From Citreicoccus inhibens (GTDB taxonomy: Bacteria; Myxococcota; Myxococcia; Myxococcales; Myxococcaceae), in NCBI RefSeq assembly GCF_019039035.1, contig NZ_JAHNZT010000024.1:1-64000 (forward strand): a DNA stretch of 64,000 bases. The letters are read 5' to 3'. Below the pieces are notes generated by a model, which worked only from the letters and a program-made list of their open reading frames with translations, did not search any database and was not told where the DNA came from. The translations under genes were made by a program, and so were the position numbers. Shown here piece by piece: positions 25,334-35,515 of the stretch; positions within the stretch are counted from its first letter, which is position 1, and every line of letters starts with the position of its first letter.

Positions 25334-26190
25334 GTCTGCACTCCCGTGAGCTGCGCGCTCACTTGCCAGAGCCGCTCGGCGAGGGCGTCATCGCGTGCGG
25401 CCGACGACGGCTTCACCGGACGGCATTTGATGAAGTATTGCCCCGAGACGTCCGCCACCTCGGGGGATGAGGCCAGATAGACAGAGGTCCGCGCGCCGCG
25501 CTCCGCGCTGAGCATGAACGGCGCGCCGAGCTTGATGAGGTGCTTGAAGATGCCCTGCGAGTTGAGTCCGAAGCCCGTGCGCACCACGCCGGGGTGCAGG
25601 GCGTTGGTGGTGACGCGCGAGCCTTTCAGGCGCTTGGCCAGCGCGTGGGTGAACAGGATGTTGGCGAGCTTGGAATTGCCATACACGCGGATGCCGTCAT
25701 AACCGCGCTCGCTCTGGAGGTCGTTGAAGTCGAGCCGCGCGAGGCGATGGCCCTGCGAGGACACGTTGATGATGCGCGCGGAGGGGCTCGCCCGGAGCAG
25801 GTCGAGCAGGAGGTTCGTGAGGAGGAACGGGGCCAGGTGATTGGTGGCGAGGGTGGCCTCGAAGCCATCCACGGTGACCTGTCGCCGGTCGATGATGAGG
25901 CCGGCGTTGTTGATGAGGACATCCAGCCGCGCGGTGCGTGCGCGAACGGCGGCGGCCAGCTCGCGCACGGACTGGAGGGAGGCGAGGTCCGCGAGGAAGG
26001 ACTCCACGGTGGCGCCAGGGGCCGCCTCGCGCACGGCGGCGACGGCGGCCTGGGTGCGACCGGGGTCCCGGCCCACGAGCAGGGGGGTGGCACCCAGGCG
26101 GGCCAGGGCCTTGGCGGTCTCGAGGCCAATGCCGCCCGTGGCCCCGGTGATGAGGCACACCTTCCCGTCGAGTCGGTTCTGCTCCGCCAT
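25330..26190 (-). CDS. short-chain dehydrogenase/reductase
   Basis: 286 residues. Cofactor motif TGATGGIG at residues 15-22, NNAG at about 92-95, catalytic Ser in IINVSSQGHRLA and YGNSK (YxxxK) near 168-172. The Arg in LVGRDPGRTQ after beta-2 suggests NADP preference. The C-terminal segment (SPEVADVSGQYFIKCRPVKP) is of the retinol-dehydrogenase-like/WWOX-like SDR type that acts on lipophilic or xenobiotic carbonyls. It is the first gene of the operon with the GST and SelO genes, with a 4-base overlap to the next gene. Confidence 0.88.
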   Translation of the reverse strand: MAEQNRLDGKVCLITGATGGIGLETAKALARLGATPLLVGRDPGRTQAAVAAVREAAPGATVESFLADLASLQSVRELAAAVRARTARLDVLINNAGLIIDRRQVTVDGFEATLATNHLAPFLLTNLLLDLLRASPSARIINVSSQGHRLARLDFNDLQSERGYDGIRVYGNSKLANILFTHALAKRLKGSRVTTNALHPGVVRTGFGLNSQGIFKHLIKLGAPFMLSAERGARTSVYLASSPEVADVSGQYFIKCRPVKPSSAARDDALAERLWQVSAQLTGVQT

Positions 26191-26267
26191 GGCCTGCGTC
26201 CTCCGTGCCGCGAGAGGACGCCATCTATATGCGGAGGCCGCGCCGAGCGCTCGTGGAAGGAGCGGGC

Positions 26268-26810
26268 TCAGGCGTGGGACGAGGTGCCGGCGTCGCGGTC
26301 CTTGCGCGAGCGGGGGGCACCGGGGCGGTTCTCTCCGGTGAGGTGACTTTCGAGGAACCAGAGGTCCAGTTCGACATCGCCGAGCGACTGGGTGAGGAGG
26401 TCGACGGTGACGGGGTCCTTGAGGGCCTCGGAGCGCTGGATGCCGTCGCGGATGCTGGCGGCGTAGCGGGCGAACCGGTCCACGAGCGCGCGCATGTGGG
26501 CATCGCCATCGACGGCCTCGAGGTCATACTCGGGCAGGAGGGAGTTCTGGGTGGCGAGGCGGATGGTGCCCTCCGCGTAGCCGCCGAGGGTGCCGGCGCG
26601 CTCGGCGAAGCTGTCGGCCTGTTCGCGGGCGTGCTTGGCGAGGTCGTCGAACAGCTCATGGCGGCTGATGAAGTGCTTGCCGCGGATGTTCCAGTGGGCC
26701 TGTTTGATTTGCCAATGCAGGTCGATGGCGCTGGCGAGGAGGGTATTGAGCAGATCGACGAGCTGCTCGCGGGCGTTGGCGGGGAGGTTCACATGGCTGG
26801 TGGTGTACAT
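26268..26810 (-). CDS. dps: Dps ferritin-like DNA-protection protein
   Basis: 180 residues. The Dps core is clear: LLNTLLASAIDLHWQIKQAH, WNIRGKHFISRHELFDDLAK, HAREQADSFAERAGTLGGYA. The inter-subunit ferroxidase ligands His (in IDLHWQ), His and Asp/Glu (HELFDDLAKHAREQADSFAER) are present. The N-terminus is short and the C-terminal tail basic (GAPRSRKDRDAGTSSHA), which may mediate DNA contact. Dps oxidises Fe(II) with peroxide and protects DNA in stress. Its promoter must lie in the same intergenic region as the CRISPR leader, transcribed in the opposite direction. Confidence 0.92.
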   Translation of the reverse strand: MYTTSHVNLPANAREQLVDLLNTLLASAIDLHWQIKQAHWNIRGKHFISRHELFDDLAKHAREQADSFAERAGTLGGYAEGTIRLATQNSLLPEYDLEAVDGDAHMRALVDRFARYAASIRDGIQRSEALKDPVTVDLLTQSLGDVELDLWFLESHLTGENRPGAPRSRKDRDAGTSSHA

Positions 26811-27254
26811 GGCGCACGTCCCTCGGGTTTGGGGTTCCAGGTCGAAGGGTGGGGATTCCCGCTGGGCCTGGCAGGCCCGGCCGCCCGCCTGCTGGGCCGC
26901 ACGGACGAGGGGCGTCTTCTGGACAGTGCAAGTCGTTGGAAAGGGAGTGTCCCCATTGACCGCACTGTTGGGTTCCTATCCCCGCCGAGTGGGTGCACGC
27001 GGAAGCGAAGGGGATGCTATGGCGTCACGGGGGAGCAGAGCGCTCGGCGGGCGGGACGCTGGTGAGGGTGAAGGCGAGCGCGAACCTCTCCCGATGCGAG
27101 CTGCGTCGAGGGTTCGCGCTCTTTGAAATCGCCAATAGTCATCCAGGGTTCGGGCCCGAGCCCGTTCTATTCCGTCGCGCGGAGGCGCCGCGGAAAGGAG
27201 GTTCGCGGAACCCGGTCAATTTCCGCAGGAGTTCCAGTACATTGGCGAGGCAGA
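26811..27254 (+). promoter_or_regulatory. CRISPR leader and dps promoter region
   Basis: No gene is seen in these 444 bases between dps and the first CRISPR repeat. The part next to the array (about 27060-27254) is the leader, since the repeat ends in ATTGAAAC on the plus strand and the opposite array end is degenerate. It holds a perfect 10-base inverted repeat, AGCGCGAACC at 27077-27086 and GGTTCGCGCT at 27111-27120, followed at once by the AT-rich CTTTGAAATCGCCAATAG. The half nearest dps should hold the dps promoter. Confidence 0.6.
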
Positions 27255-30200
27255 GTCGCTCCTCGTGACCGCGAGGAGCGTGGATTGAAACCGCCGCGGC
27301 CCACGGCACATCGTCGGCGGCGGCCGTCGCTCCTCGTGACCGCGAGGAGCGTGGATTGAAACCGGATACGGAGGCGGTGACGGGCGACTCTCACGGGTCG
27401 CTCCTCGTGACCGCGAGGAGCGTGGATTGAAACAGAAAGCCGACGGGGTGTCCAGCGAGGGCACCGTCGCTCCTCGTGACCGCGAGGAGCGTGGATTGAA
27501 ACCGTACAGCAAGGAGCAGTGGACGAAGTATCAGGTCGCTCCTCGTGACCGCGAGGAGCGTGGATTGAAACTTTCACGGAGGAGAGCGCGTCCATGAGGT
27601 TGCCTGTCGCTCCTCGTGACCGCGAGGAGCGTGGATTGAAACCACTCAAAGATTGACGCCGCAATCCACAGGCTCAGTCGCTCCTCGTGACCGCGAGGAG
27701 CGTGGATTGAAACCATACCGGCGTCTCGATGTCGAGGGGGCGAGGATGGTCGCTCCTCGTGACCGCGAGGAGCGTGGATTGAAACAAAGGAGCAGGCCAT
27801 GGATGAGTATACGTCGCGGTCGCTCCTCGTGACCGCGAGGAGCGTGGATTGAAACTTCATATGAACCTCACGGCAGCGTGTGGGAGCTGTCGCTCCTCGT
27901 GACCGCGAGGAGCGTGGATTGAAACGCCAGGGCATCCGCGAGCCGCGGGGCGTCGGAGTCGCTCCTCGTGACCGCGAGGAGCGTGGATTGAAACCAACAG
28001 GCGCCCGCGTCGTTGGATGGCCGTATCCGTCGCTCCTCGTGACCGCGAGGAGCGTGGATTGAAACGAGGAAGAGCGCTCGAAAGCGGAAGCGGAGCGCAA
28101 GCGTCGCTCCTCGTGACCGCGAGGAGCGTGGATTGAAACGTCTCAGCTTAGCCATGCCCCGAATATCCACGGGGTCGCTCCTCGTGACCGCGAGGAGCGT
28201 GGATTGAAACAAACGCTCTTTCCTGTAGGGCGTCCTCCTCTTCGGTCGCTCCTCGTGACCGCGAGGAGCGTGGATTGAAACGGGCGCGGGCTCCGCAAGT
28301 GGACTCACCTCGACGTCGCTCCTCGTGACCGCGAGGAGCGTGGATTGAAACGGGGCCCCCGCCCCCTCCCCCGCTTCTGCCTCGCGGTCGCTCCTCGTGA
28401 CCGCGAGGAGCGTGGATTGAAACCAGACAGCGCGAGGAGTTCGCGCGGCTCGCGCGTCGCTCCTCGTGACCGCGAGGAGCGTGGATTGAAACCCCGGTTT
28501 GATGGTCGCGGAGATTGGCGACATCGTCGCTCCTCGTGACCGCGAGGAGCGTGGATTGAAACCCATGTGTGGTGCTGGACCTGACGCGGCCGTTCGGTCG
28601 CTCCTCGTGACCGCGAGGAGCGTGGATTGAAACCGCAACAGGCCCACGTCTTCGAGCTGCGCGATCTGTCGCTCCTCGTGACCGCGAGGAGCGTGGATTG
28701 AAACTGCCACCATCGGCGCTTAGGCCACATAGTCAACAGTCGCTCCTCGTGACCGCGAGGAGCGTGGATTGAAACGTTCCCTTGCCGCCAACGACATGCG
28801 CCTGCGTCGTCGCTCCTCGTGACCGCGAGGAGCGTGGATTGAAACCTAGCCACGTGCAGGATCGCCCCCATGGAGCACCAGTCGCTCCTCGTGACCGCGA
28901 GGAGCGTGGATTGAAACACTGCCAAATCGCGGTGGTCGAACGACTTCGACGTCGCTCCTCGTGACCGCGAGGAGCGTGGATTGAAACCCGTTCGGCGTAT
29001 GGCTGGCCAGCAGACCCAGCGTCGCTCCTCGTGACCGCGAGGAGCGTGGATTGAAACTCGGTCAGAAACAGGCTCACGGCCGACATGTTGTCACTCCTCG
29101 TGACCGCGAGGAGCGTGGATTGAAACTGCTCGGAGAAGCTGCGCGAGCCGTGGACACGCAGTCGCTCCTCGTGACCGCGAGGAGCGTGGATTGAAACGAT
29201 CAACAACGTGAGCACCGGCTGGAGGCCCTGGTCGCTCCTCGTGACCGCGAGGAGCGTGGATTGAAACGATCAACAACGTGAGCACCGGCTGGAGGCCCTG
29301 GTCGCTCCTCGTGACCGCGAGGAGCGTGGATTGAAACATATCGTTGAAGTATGCACACTGCCGGAAGGTGGTCGCTCCTCGTGACCGCGAGGAGCGTGGA
29401 TTGAAACAGGTCGAGGAGGAGCTCCCGCTTCTTGGCGACGTCGCTCCTCGTGACCGCGAGGAGCGTGGATTGAAACCGGCGCACTTCGCGCCGGCCGGAC
29501 AAGGGGCTGGTCGCTCCTCGTGACCGCGAGGAGCGTGGATTGAAACACCGGCCACAACGCCCCGTTGCCCTGTGTCCACCCCTGGTCGCTCCTCGTGACC
29601 GCGAGGAGCGTGGATTGAAACGCCGTGGCGGACACTCCCGACACCAACGAATTGGTCGCTCCTCGTGACCGCGAGGAGCGTGGATTGAAACCGTGGGGAG
29701 TCGGGCGTTCTCGCCTCTACTCCAGTCGCTCCTCGTGACCGCGAGGAGCGTGGATTGAAACTGCTCCCTCACGCAGTGCGGGCGCAGATGGTCACGAGTC
29801 GCTCCTCGTGACCGCGAGGAGCGTGGATTGAAACTGCTCGCCGTGCAGCGAGCGGAACGCGAGCCGCGTCGCTCCTCGTGACCGCGAGGAGCGTGGATTG
29901 AAACGTCTCGATGCCGGTGAGGTCGCTGACGTCGTCTCGTCGCTCCTCGTGACCGCGAGGAGCGTGGATTGAAACAGCAACCCGCGCGCCAATGTCCTCC
30001 CGAGCGGAAAGTCGCTCCTCGTGACCGCGAGGAGCGTGGATTGAAACCAGAAGCCGGCCGACTTCGCGCGCGCGTCGGTCGTCGCTCCTCGTGACCGCGA
30101 GGAGCGTGGATTGAAACCATCAGGTGCGCGGCGGCTGGCAGCCCGAACAGTCGCTCCTCGTGACCGCGAGGAGCGTGGATTGAAACTGTCCCGGATTCGC

Positions 30201-33200
30201 AGTGCTCATGCCTTGGCCTCGGTCGCTCCTCGTGACCGCGAGGAGCGTGGATTGAAACCGCGGATGGCCCCTGGCAGCTGAGCCTTGGATTCGTCGCTCC
30301 TCGTGACCGCGAGGAGCGTGGATTGAAACTCCGCGAGGCCATTGGCGGTAATGTGCCGCGCTGGTCGCTCCTCGTGACCGCGAGGAGCGTGGATTGAAAC
30401 CCCTGCGTGGTGCTGGACCTGACGCGGCCGTTCGGTCGCTCCTCGTGACCGCGAGGAGCGTGGATTGAAACTCGGGGCCGGTGGTCGCCAAGCAGGTGAG
30501 CAAGTCGCTCCTCGTGACCGCGAGGAGCGTGGATTGAAACGCCAAGCAGTCCTCGGTCTGCCGGATCCGAGCGAGTCGCTCCTCGTGACCGCGAGGAGCG
30601 TGGATTGAAACATCGCAGCACACAGGGGCGCGATGTGCTCACGCGTCGCTCCTCGTGACCGCGAGGAGCGTGGATTGAAACGCATCCGTGCGCGGGACAT
30701 CCACGCCCGACAGGTAGTCGCTCCTCGTGACCGCGAGGAGCGTGGATTGAAACATCTCCTCGGCATTGGGCGGCTTGCCGGTGAGGTGTGTCGCTCCTCG
30801 TGACCGCGAGGAGCGTGGATTGAAACCAACGTCCGCGAGAGCGAATGGTCAGCCAGGAGTCGCTCCTCGTGACCGCGAGGAGCGTGGGTTGAAACGCGGT
30901 ACGCCCTATGAGGCTGACTATGAGAGTGGTCGCTCCTCGTGACCGCGAGGAGCGTGGATTGAAACAACGCGAGCGAATGGGAGACGGTGAAGGCAAGCGT
31001 CGCTCCTCGTGACCGCGAGGAGCGTGGATTGAAACGGTTCGGCACCCGTGGTGCAGACACGTGGTTCATGGTCGCTCCTCGTGACCGCGAGGAGCGTGGA
31101 TTGAAACGCACCCAAGCTGGATGAGCAGGAAGAGACGCTCCGGTCGCTCCTCGTGACCGCGAGGAGCGTGGATTGAAACGACAGGTTCCCGGGCCTCATG
31201 GCGGCGCCCTCCGTCGCTCCTCGTGACCGCGAGGAGCGTGGATTGAAACTTTTTCGGCGCGCAGTTTTACAAGGAGTTGCGGGTCGCTCCTCGTGACCGC
31301 GAGGAGCGTGGATTGAAACCCGTGCGTGAGGGTGCCAAGGTTGGGCAGCCGACGTCGCTCCTCGTGACCGCGAGGAGCGTGGATTGAAACCGCCGTGGTG
31401 GTGGGCGAGGTGCCGAGGAGTGAGTCGCTCCTCGTGACCGCGAGGAGCGTGGATTGAAACAGGGCGTCGTCACCGCCACGGCCGCGCTGGGCGGTCGCTC
31501 CTCGTGACCGCGAGGAGCGTGGATTGAAACCTCTTCGGCGCCACCGCATCCGGCCAGCATCCCGAGTCGCTCCTCGTGACCGCGAGGAGCGTGGATTGAA
31601 ACCCAGCGGGCAACACGTTCGCGGAAATCGGCATCGTCGCTCCTCGTGACCGCGAGGAGCGTGGATTGAAACCAATGCCGTCCCGGAGATAGGAGTAGCC
31701 GCCGCACGTCGCTCCTCGTGACCGCGAGGAGCGTGGATTGAAACCCAAACAGGCCCATGCCACCCTCCTACCGACGACGAGTCGCTCCTCGTGACCGCGA
31801 GGAGCGTGGATTGAAACCCTGGCGCCGGCACGCCGTCATCATGACAACTTGTCGCTCCTCGTGACCGCGAGGAGCGTGGATTGAAACGAGCTGCGCGACA
31901 CGTTGAGCTGGCTCTGCGGGAGTCGCTCCTCGTGACCGCGAGGAGCGTGGATTGAAACAGAATCTGCAACACCTCTGGCAGGTCAGCATGCTGTCGCTCC
32001 TCGTGACCGCGAGGAGCGTGGATTGAAACCTCGGGTTCACGGCCTGGGAGAAGTGCTAGAGAGTCGCTCCTCGTGACCGCGAGGAGCGTGGATTGAAACG
32101 ACGGCAAGTGCAAGTTGCCGCTGCCCGCGTTGTCGCTCCTCGTGACCGCGAGGAGCGTGGATTGAAACCGGCCGCTGCGGTCGCGGCGGCCTTGCTCCTG
32201 AAGTCGCTCCTCGTGACCGCGAGGAGCGTGGATTGAAACCTGAGGTCCATGCTGGCCTCGACTGAGGATGAAGGTCGCTCCTCGTGACCGCGAGGAGCGT
32301 GGATTGAAACCTGCGTGGTACCAGGACCTGATTCATTCGTGTGTCGCTCCTCGTGACCGCGAGGATCGTGGATTGAAACGATGGGCCTCCCCCGGCCGAC
32401 CAGAGGGAGGCCCTGTCGCTCCTCGTGACCGCGAGGAGCGTGGATTGAACCTTGAGGCGCCCCCGGCGGATACGCCGTCGGGTTCAAGTCGCTCCTCGTG
32501 ACCGCGAGGAGCGTGGATTGAAACCACTGGACTGACCGTGGGTCGCCGTGGGTCCGGTCGCTCCTCGTGACCGCGAGGAGCGTGGATTGAAACAAGCGCA
32601 GCCACGCGGTCCGAGCCGATGGCATGGTCGCTCCTCGTGACCGCGAGGAGCGTGGATTGAAACGTGAGGCTGTGCCCGAGGTTGGCCGCCGCGTTGTCGC
32701 TCCTCGTGACCGCGAGGAGCGTGGATTGAAACGACGTCCTGGCTCACAGCGTCGCTTGGAATCCCAGTCGCTCCTCGTGACCGCGAGGAGCGTGGATTGA
32801 AACGCGTTCAGGTTGAGTCCAGCCGTGAGCTTCGTGTCGCTCCTCGTGACCGCGAGGAGCGTGGATTGAAACGGTCAGTCCGCGCGCGATGCGGTGCTCG
32901 ACGCGGTCGCTCCTCGTGACCGCGAGGAGCGTGGATTGAAACATCGCCGCCGCGCGCTGCACCTGCTGCGGAGACGCGTCGCTCCTCGTGACCGCGAGGA
33001 GCGTGGATTGAAACAACAAGAGTCTGTCCGAAGCGCGCCGCAGCGAAGTCGCTCCTCGTGACCGCGAGGAGCGTGGATTGAAACCGTGGCGCTTGGTTGC
33101 GACCACGGAACGCATCATGTCGCTCCTCGTGACCGCGAGGAACGTGGATTGAAACGAGGGCTGGGACAACAGTGCGACGGGCCTTGCGTCGCTCCTCGTG

Positions 33201-34000
33201 ACCGCGAGGAGCGTGGATTGAAACTTGTTTGACGGCAGCGGCAACCCGTCCTCATCGGTCGCTCCTCGTGACTGCGAGGAGCGTGGATTGAAACGCACGA
33301 TGTGGTCGATGCAGAACTCTGTCGAGATGTCGCTCCTCCTGACCGCGAGGAGCGTGGATTGAAACGCCTCCGCGTCTGGAGCAGGAGCAGAACCGGCAGT
33401 CGCTCCTCGTGACCGCGAGGAGCGTGGATTGAAACGCGTACTCGGCCCATGCCTGCTCTCGTGCCCTGAGTCGCTCCTCGTGACCGCGAGGAGCGTGGAT
33501 TGAAACGCCCGGCGGGCGCACGGGCAGGGCTTCGAGGTGGCGTCGCTCCTCGTGACCGCGAGGAGCGTGGATTGAAACACGTCCGGGTGCTTGCCGCAGC
33601 GCAGGGTGAAGTCGCTCCTCGTGACCGCGAGGAGCGTGGATTGAAACCAAACGTTGATGCGCGCGGACATCGGCGCGTCGCGTCGCTCCTCGTGACCGCG
33701 AGGAGCGTGGATTGCAACTGGGACTGCGAGACGCGCCACATGTCCGGGGAGTCGCTCCTCGTGACCGCGAGGAGCGTGGGTTGAAACTCCGCGAGCGGCT
33801 CGAACTCCGTTCGCCAGACCGGTCGGTCCTCGTGACCGCGAGGAGCGTGGATTGAAACCGCCGCGACAGCGGCAGCCGCAACGCCAGCTCAGTCGCTCCT
33901 TGTGACTTGCGAGGAGCGTGGATTGAAACGACATGGACGCGTGCACGGTTTATCGCTGGCGCAGTCGCTCCTCGTGACCGCGAGGAGCGTGGATTGAAAT
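27255..34000 (+). CRISPR. CRISPR array: 96 repeats of 37 nt, 95 spacers of 32-38 nt (hand count), no cas genes in the window
   Basis: The repeat starts GTCGCTCCTCGTGACC and ends GAGCGTGGATTGAAAC. It contains a 9-bp hairpin, CGCTCCTCG and CGAGGAGCG around TGACCG, and the 8-base 3' handle ATTGAAAC. Repeat starts run from 27255 to 33964 in steps of 69-75 bases. Orientation is rightward, by the handle and by the decay of repeats near 33-34 kb. The 5' GTCGC and 3' GTGGATTGAAAC ends resemble type I-C repeats, though I-C repeats are usually about 32 nt; subtype is not certain. One 33-base spacer is present twice in a row (29198-29230, 29268-29300). Variant repeats include those at 29090, 30859, 32343, 32415, 33119, 33258, 33329, 33682, 33751, 33822, 33892 and 33964. 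Confidence 0.98.
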
Positions 34001-34034
34001 ACCCGTGCAGTCGGACTCGGAGTCAGGGCCAATC

Positions 34035-34071
34035 GTCGCCCTTCGTGTCCTCGTGGTTCTCGGCCCCTGGG
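34035..34071 (+). repeat. fossil CRISPR repeat beyond the array end
   Basis: The 5' part (GTCGCCCTTCGTGTCC) matches 17 of the first 22 bases of the repeat and begins exactly 71 bases after the last clear repeat at 33964, one array unit. The 3' part has lost similarity. It is best read as a decayed terminal repeat. Confidence 0.5.
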
Positions 34072-34114
34072 CCAGGCGCGACAGGTCGGGCCCGGTGCGG
34101 TATGCGGGGAGGCG

Positions 34115-34975
34115 ATGCTCGATTCTCTGTCCCTGGATGACTGGGGCGGCACCGGTCCGGTGCTCCACTTCGCCCATGCCAATGGGTTCCCTCCTGGCTC
34201 CTATCGTCAGCTCATCGAGCGTCTGACGCCGCACTTCCATGTCTACTCGTGGCGCGGCTCGTGCTTCGTGCCGGGCTCGGAGCCTCGCTCGCTTCGTCGT
34301 TGGGAGGAACTCGCGGACGAGATGGCTCAGCTCCTCCTCGACCGAGGATTCGAGCGCATGATCGGGCTTGGGCACAGCATGGGCGGCGTGGCCACGCTGT
34401 TTGCTTCACTCAAGTACCCGCGGCTCTTTCGCTCCGTCGTGGCGCTGGAGCCCGTGCTGATGACGGGTGCTCGGACCTGGGTGCTTCGCGCCGCATCGGT
34501 GCTCGGCGTGAGACACCGGCTTCCTCCCGCGAGCCTCGCGCTTCGTCGCCGTGAGGTCTGGCCGACTCGTGAGCTGGCCTCCCTCAGCTACCGCAAGAAG
34601 CTCCTGTTCTCCCGCTTCGACCCGGCTTGCTTCCAGGACTACCTCGACCACGGACTCACCGAGCGTCCCGAAGGGGGCTTCCGTCTCACCATTCCTCGCG
34701 AGTGGGAGGCTCGGTGCTTCGAGACCGCTCCCAGTTCTCCTTGGGCCCAGTTGCGTGGCGTAACCGTCCCTACGTTCGTGCTTCGCGGCGGTGACTCCGA
34801 CACGCTGACTCGGAGTGCTCTGTCCCGCGTGGCTCGCACGGTGCCCCATGTCCACACGGAGGAACTCGATGGCACCACGCACCTGTTCCCCTTGGAACAG
34901 CCCGAGGCCTGTGCCCAGCGCATCCTCGCGTTCCTCGCATCGGTCGAGGACCCGTCCTCACGCCGCGCCGCGTAG
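34115..34975 (+). CDS. alpha/beta hydrolase
   Basis: 286 residues. The fold is shown by VLHFAHANGFPPGSYRQLIE (oxyanion region), the nucleophile elbow GLGHSMGG with Ser near residue 90, the acid in FVLRGGDSDTLT and the catalytic His in LDGTTHLFPLEQPE. The HANGF motif near the start is typical of a group of alpha/beta hydrolases annotated from lipases and epoxide hydrolases. The substrate is unknown. It lies just after the CRISPR array, with no link to defence evident. Followed 39 bases later by a DUF4442 gene in the same direction. Confidence 0.85.
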   Translation: MLDSLSLDDWGGTGPVLHFAHANGFPPGSYRQLIERLTPHFHVYSWRGSCFVPGSEPRSLRRWEELADEMAQLLLDRGFERMIGLGHSMGGVATLFASLKYPRLFRSVVALEPVLMTGARTWVLRAASVLGVRHRLPPASLALRRREVWPTRELASLSYRKKLLFSRFDPACFQDYLDHGLTERPEGGFRLTIPREWEARCFETAPSSPWAQLRGVTVPTFVLRGGDSDTLTRSALSRVARTVPHVHTEELDGTTHLFPLEQPEACAQRILAFLASVEDPSSRRAA

Positions 34976-35014
34976 GATGGCGCCGCACTCGCCCCGGGGG
35001 CGGTGAGGAGACTC

Positions 35015-35506
35015 ATGTTCGCGCTGGAGATGGTGGAGAAGCTGCGCCGGGTGGCGCCCGGTATGGCCAACACGCTGACGACGTTGGCGGTGAAGAACAT
35101 CGTCCCGCTCGCCTCGGCCATGGGCTACCGCGTGGAGGAGGTGTCGCATTCGCGCACGCGCGCCTCCGTGCCGCTCAATCGGAAGACGAAGAACCACGTG
35201 GGCAGCGTGTACCTGGGCGCCCAGGTGACGGTGATGGAGCTCACCATGGGCGTGCTCCTCTTCACGCGCTTCCCGCCCAATCAATACAAGCTCCTCGTCA
35301 ACCGCATGGAGGTGCAATTCCACGCCAAGGCCAAGAGCGCCGTCACCGCCGTCTGCGAGCCTCCGCCGGAGGTCTTCGCCCACCTCGAAGCCACCCTGCT
35401 CAAGCGCGGCGACAAGGCCGAGTCCTGGGTGCCCGTGCAATTGCTCGACGTGGACGGACTCCTCGTCGCCGAGGCCCGCTTCCTCGCCGTGTTCAAGCGC
35501 GGCTGA
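35015..35506 (+). CDS. DUF4442 hot-dog-fold protein
   Basis: 163 residues. The sequence follows the DUF4442/PaaI-like hot-dog fold: GYRVEEVSHSRTRASVPLNR, KTKNHVGSVYLGAQVTVMEL, then YKLLVNRMEVQFHAKAKSAV. The NHVGS stretch corresponds to the active-site helix of thioesterases such as PaaI, though members of this family often lack proven activity. ATG 35015 has GAGGAG five bases upstream. Probably acts on acyl-CoA or acyl carrier substrates; the upstream hydrolase gene may be in the same operon. Confidence 0.75.
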   Translation: MFALEMVEKLRRVAPGMANTLTTLAVKNIVPLASAMGYRVEEVSHSRTRASVPLNRKTKNHVGSVYLGAQVTVMELTMGVLLFTRFPPNQYKLLVNRMEVQFHAKAKSAVTAVCEPPPEVFAHLEATLLKRGDKAESWVPVQLLDVDGLLVAEARFLAVFKRG

Positions 35507-35515
35507 GCCGAGGCG

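Noticed and set aside
27255-34000. Long repetitive open frames over the array, on both strands, giving peptides such as FNPRSSRSRGAT and VSIHAPRGHEER
   Set aside because: They are translations of the CRISPR repeat, which lacks stops in several frames; the spacer parts have no shared codon bias and there are no ribosome sites.
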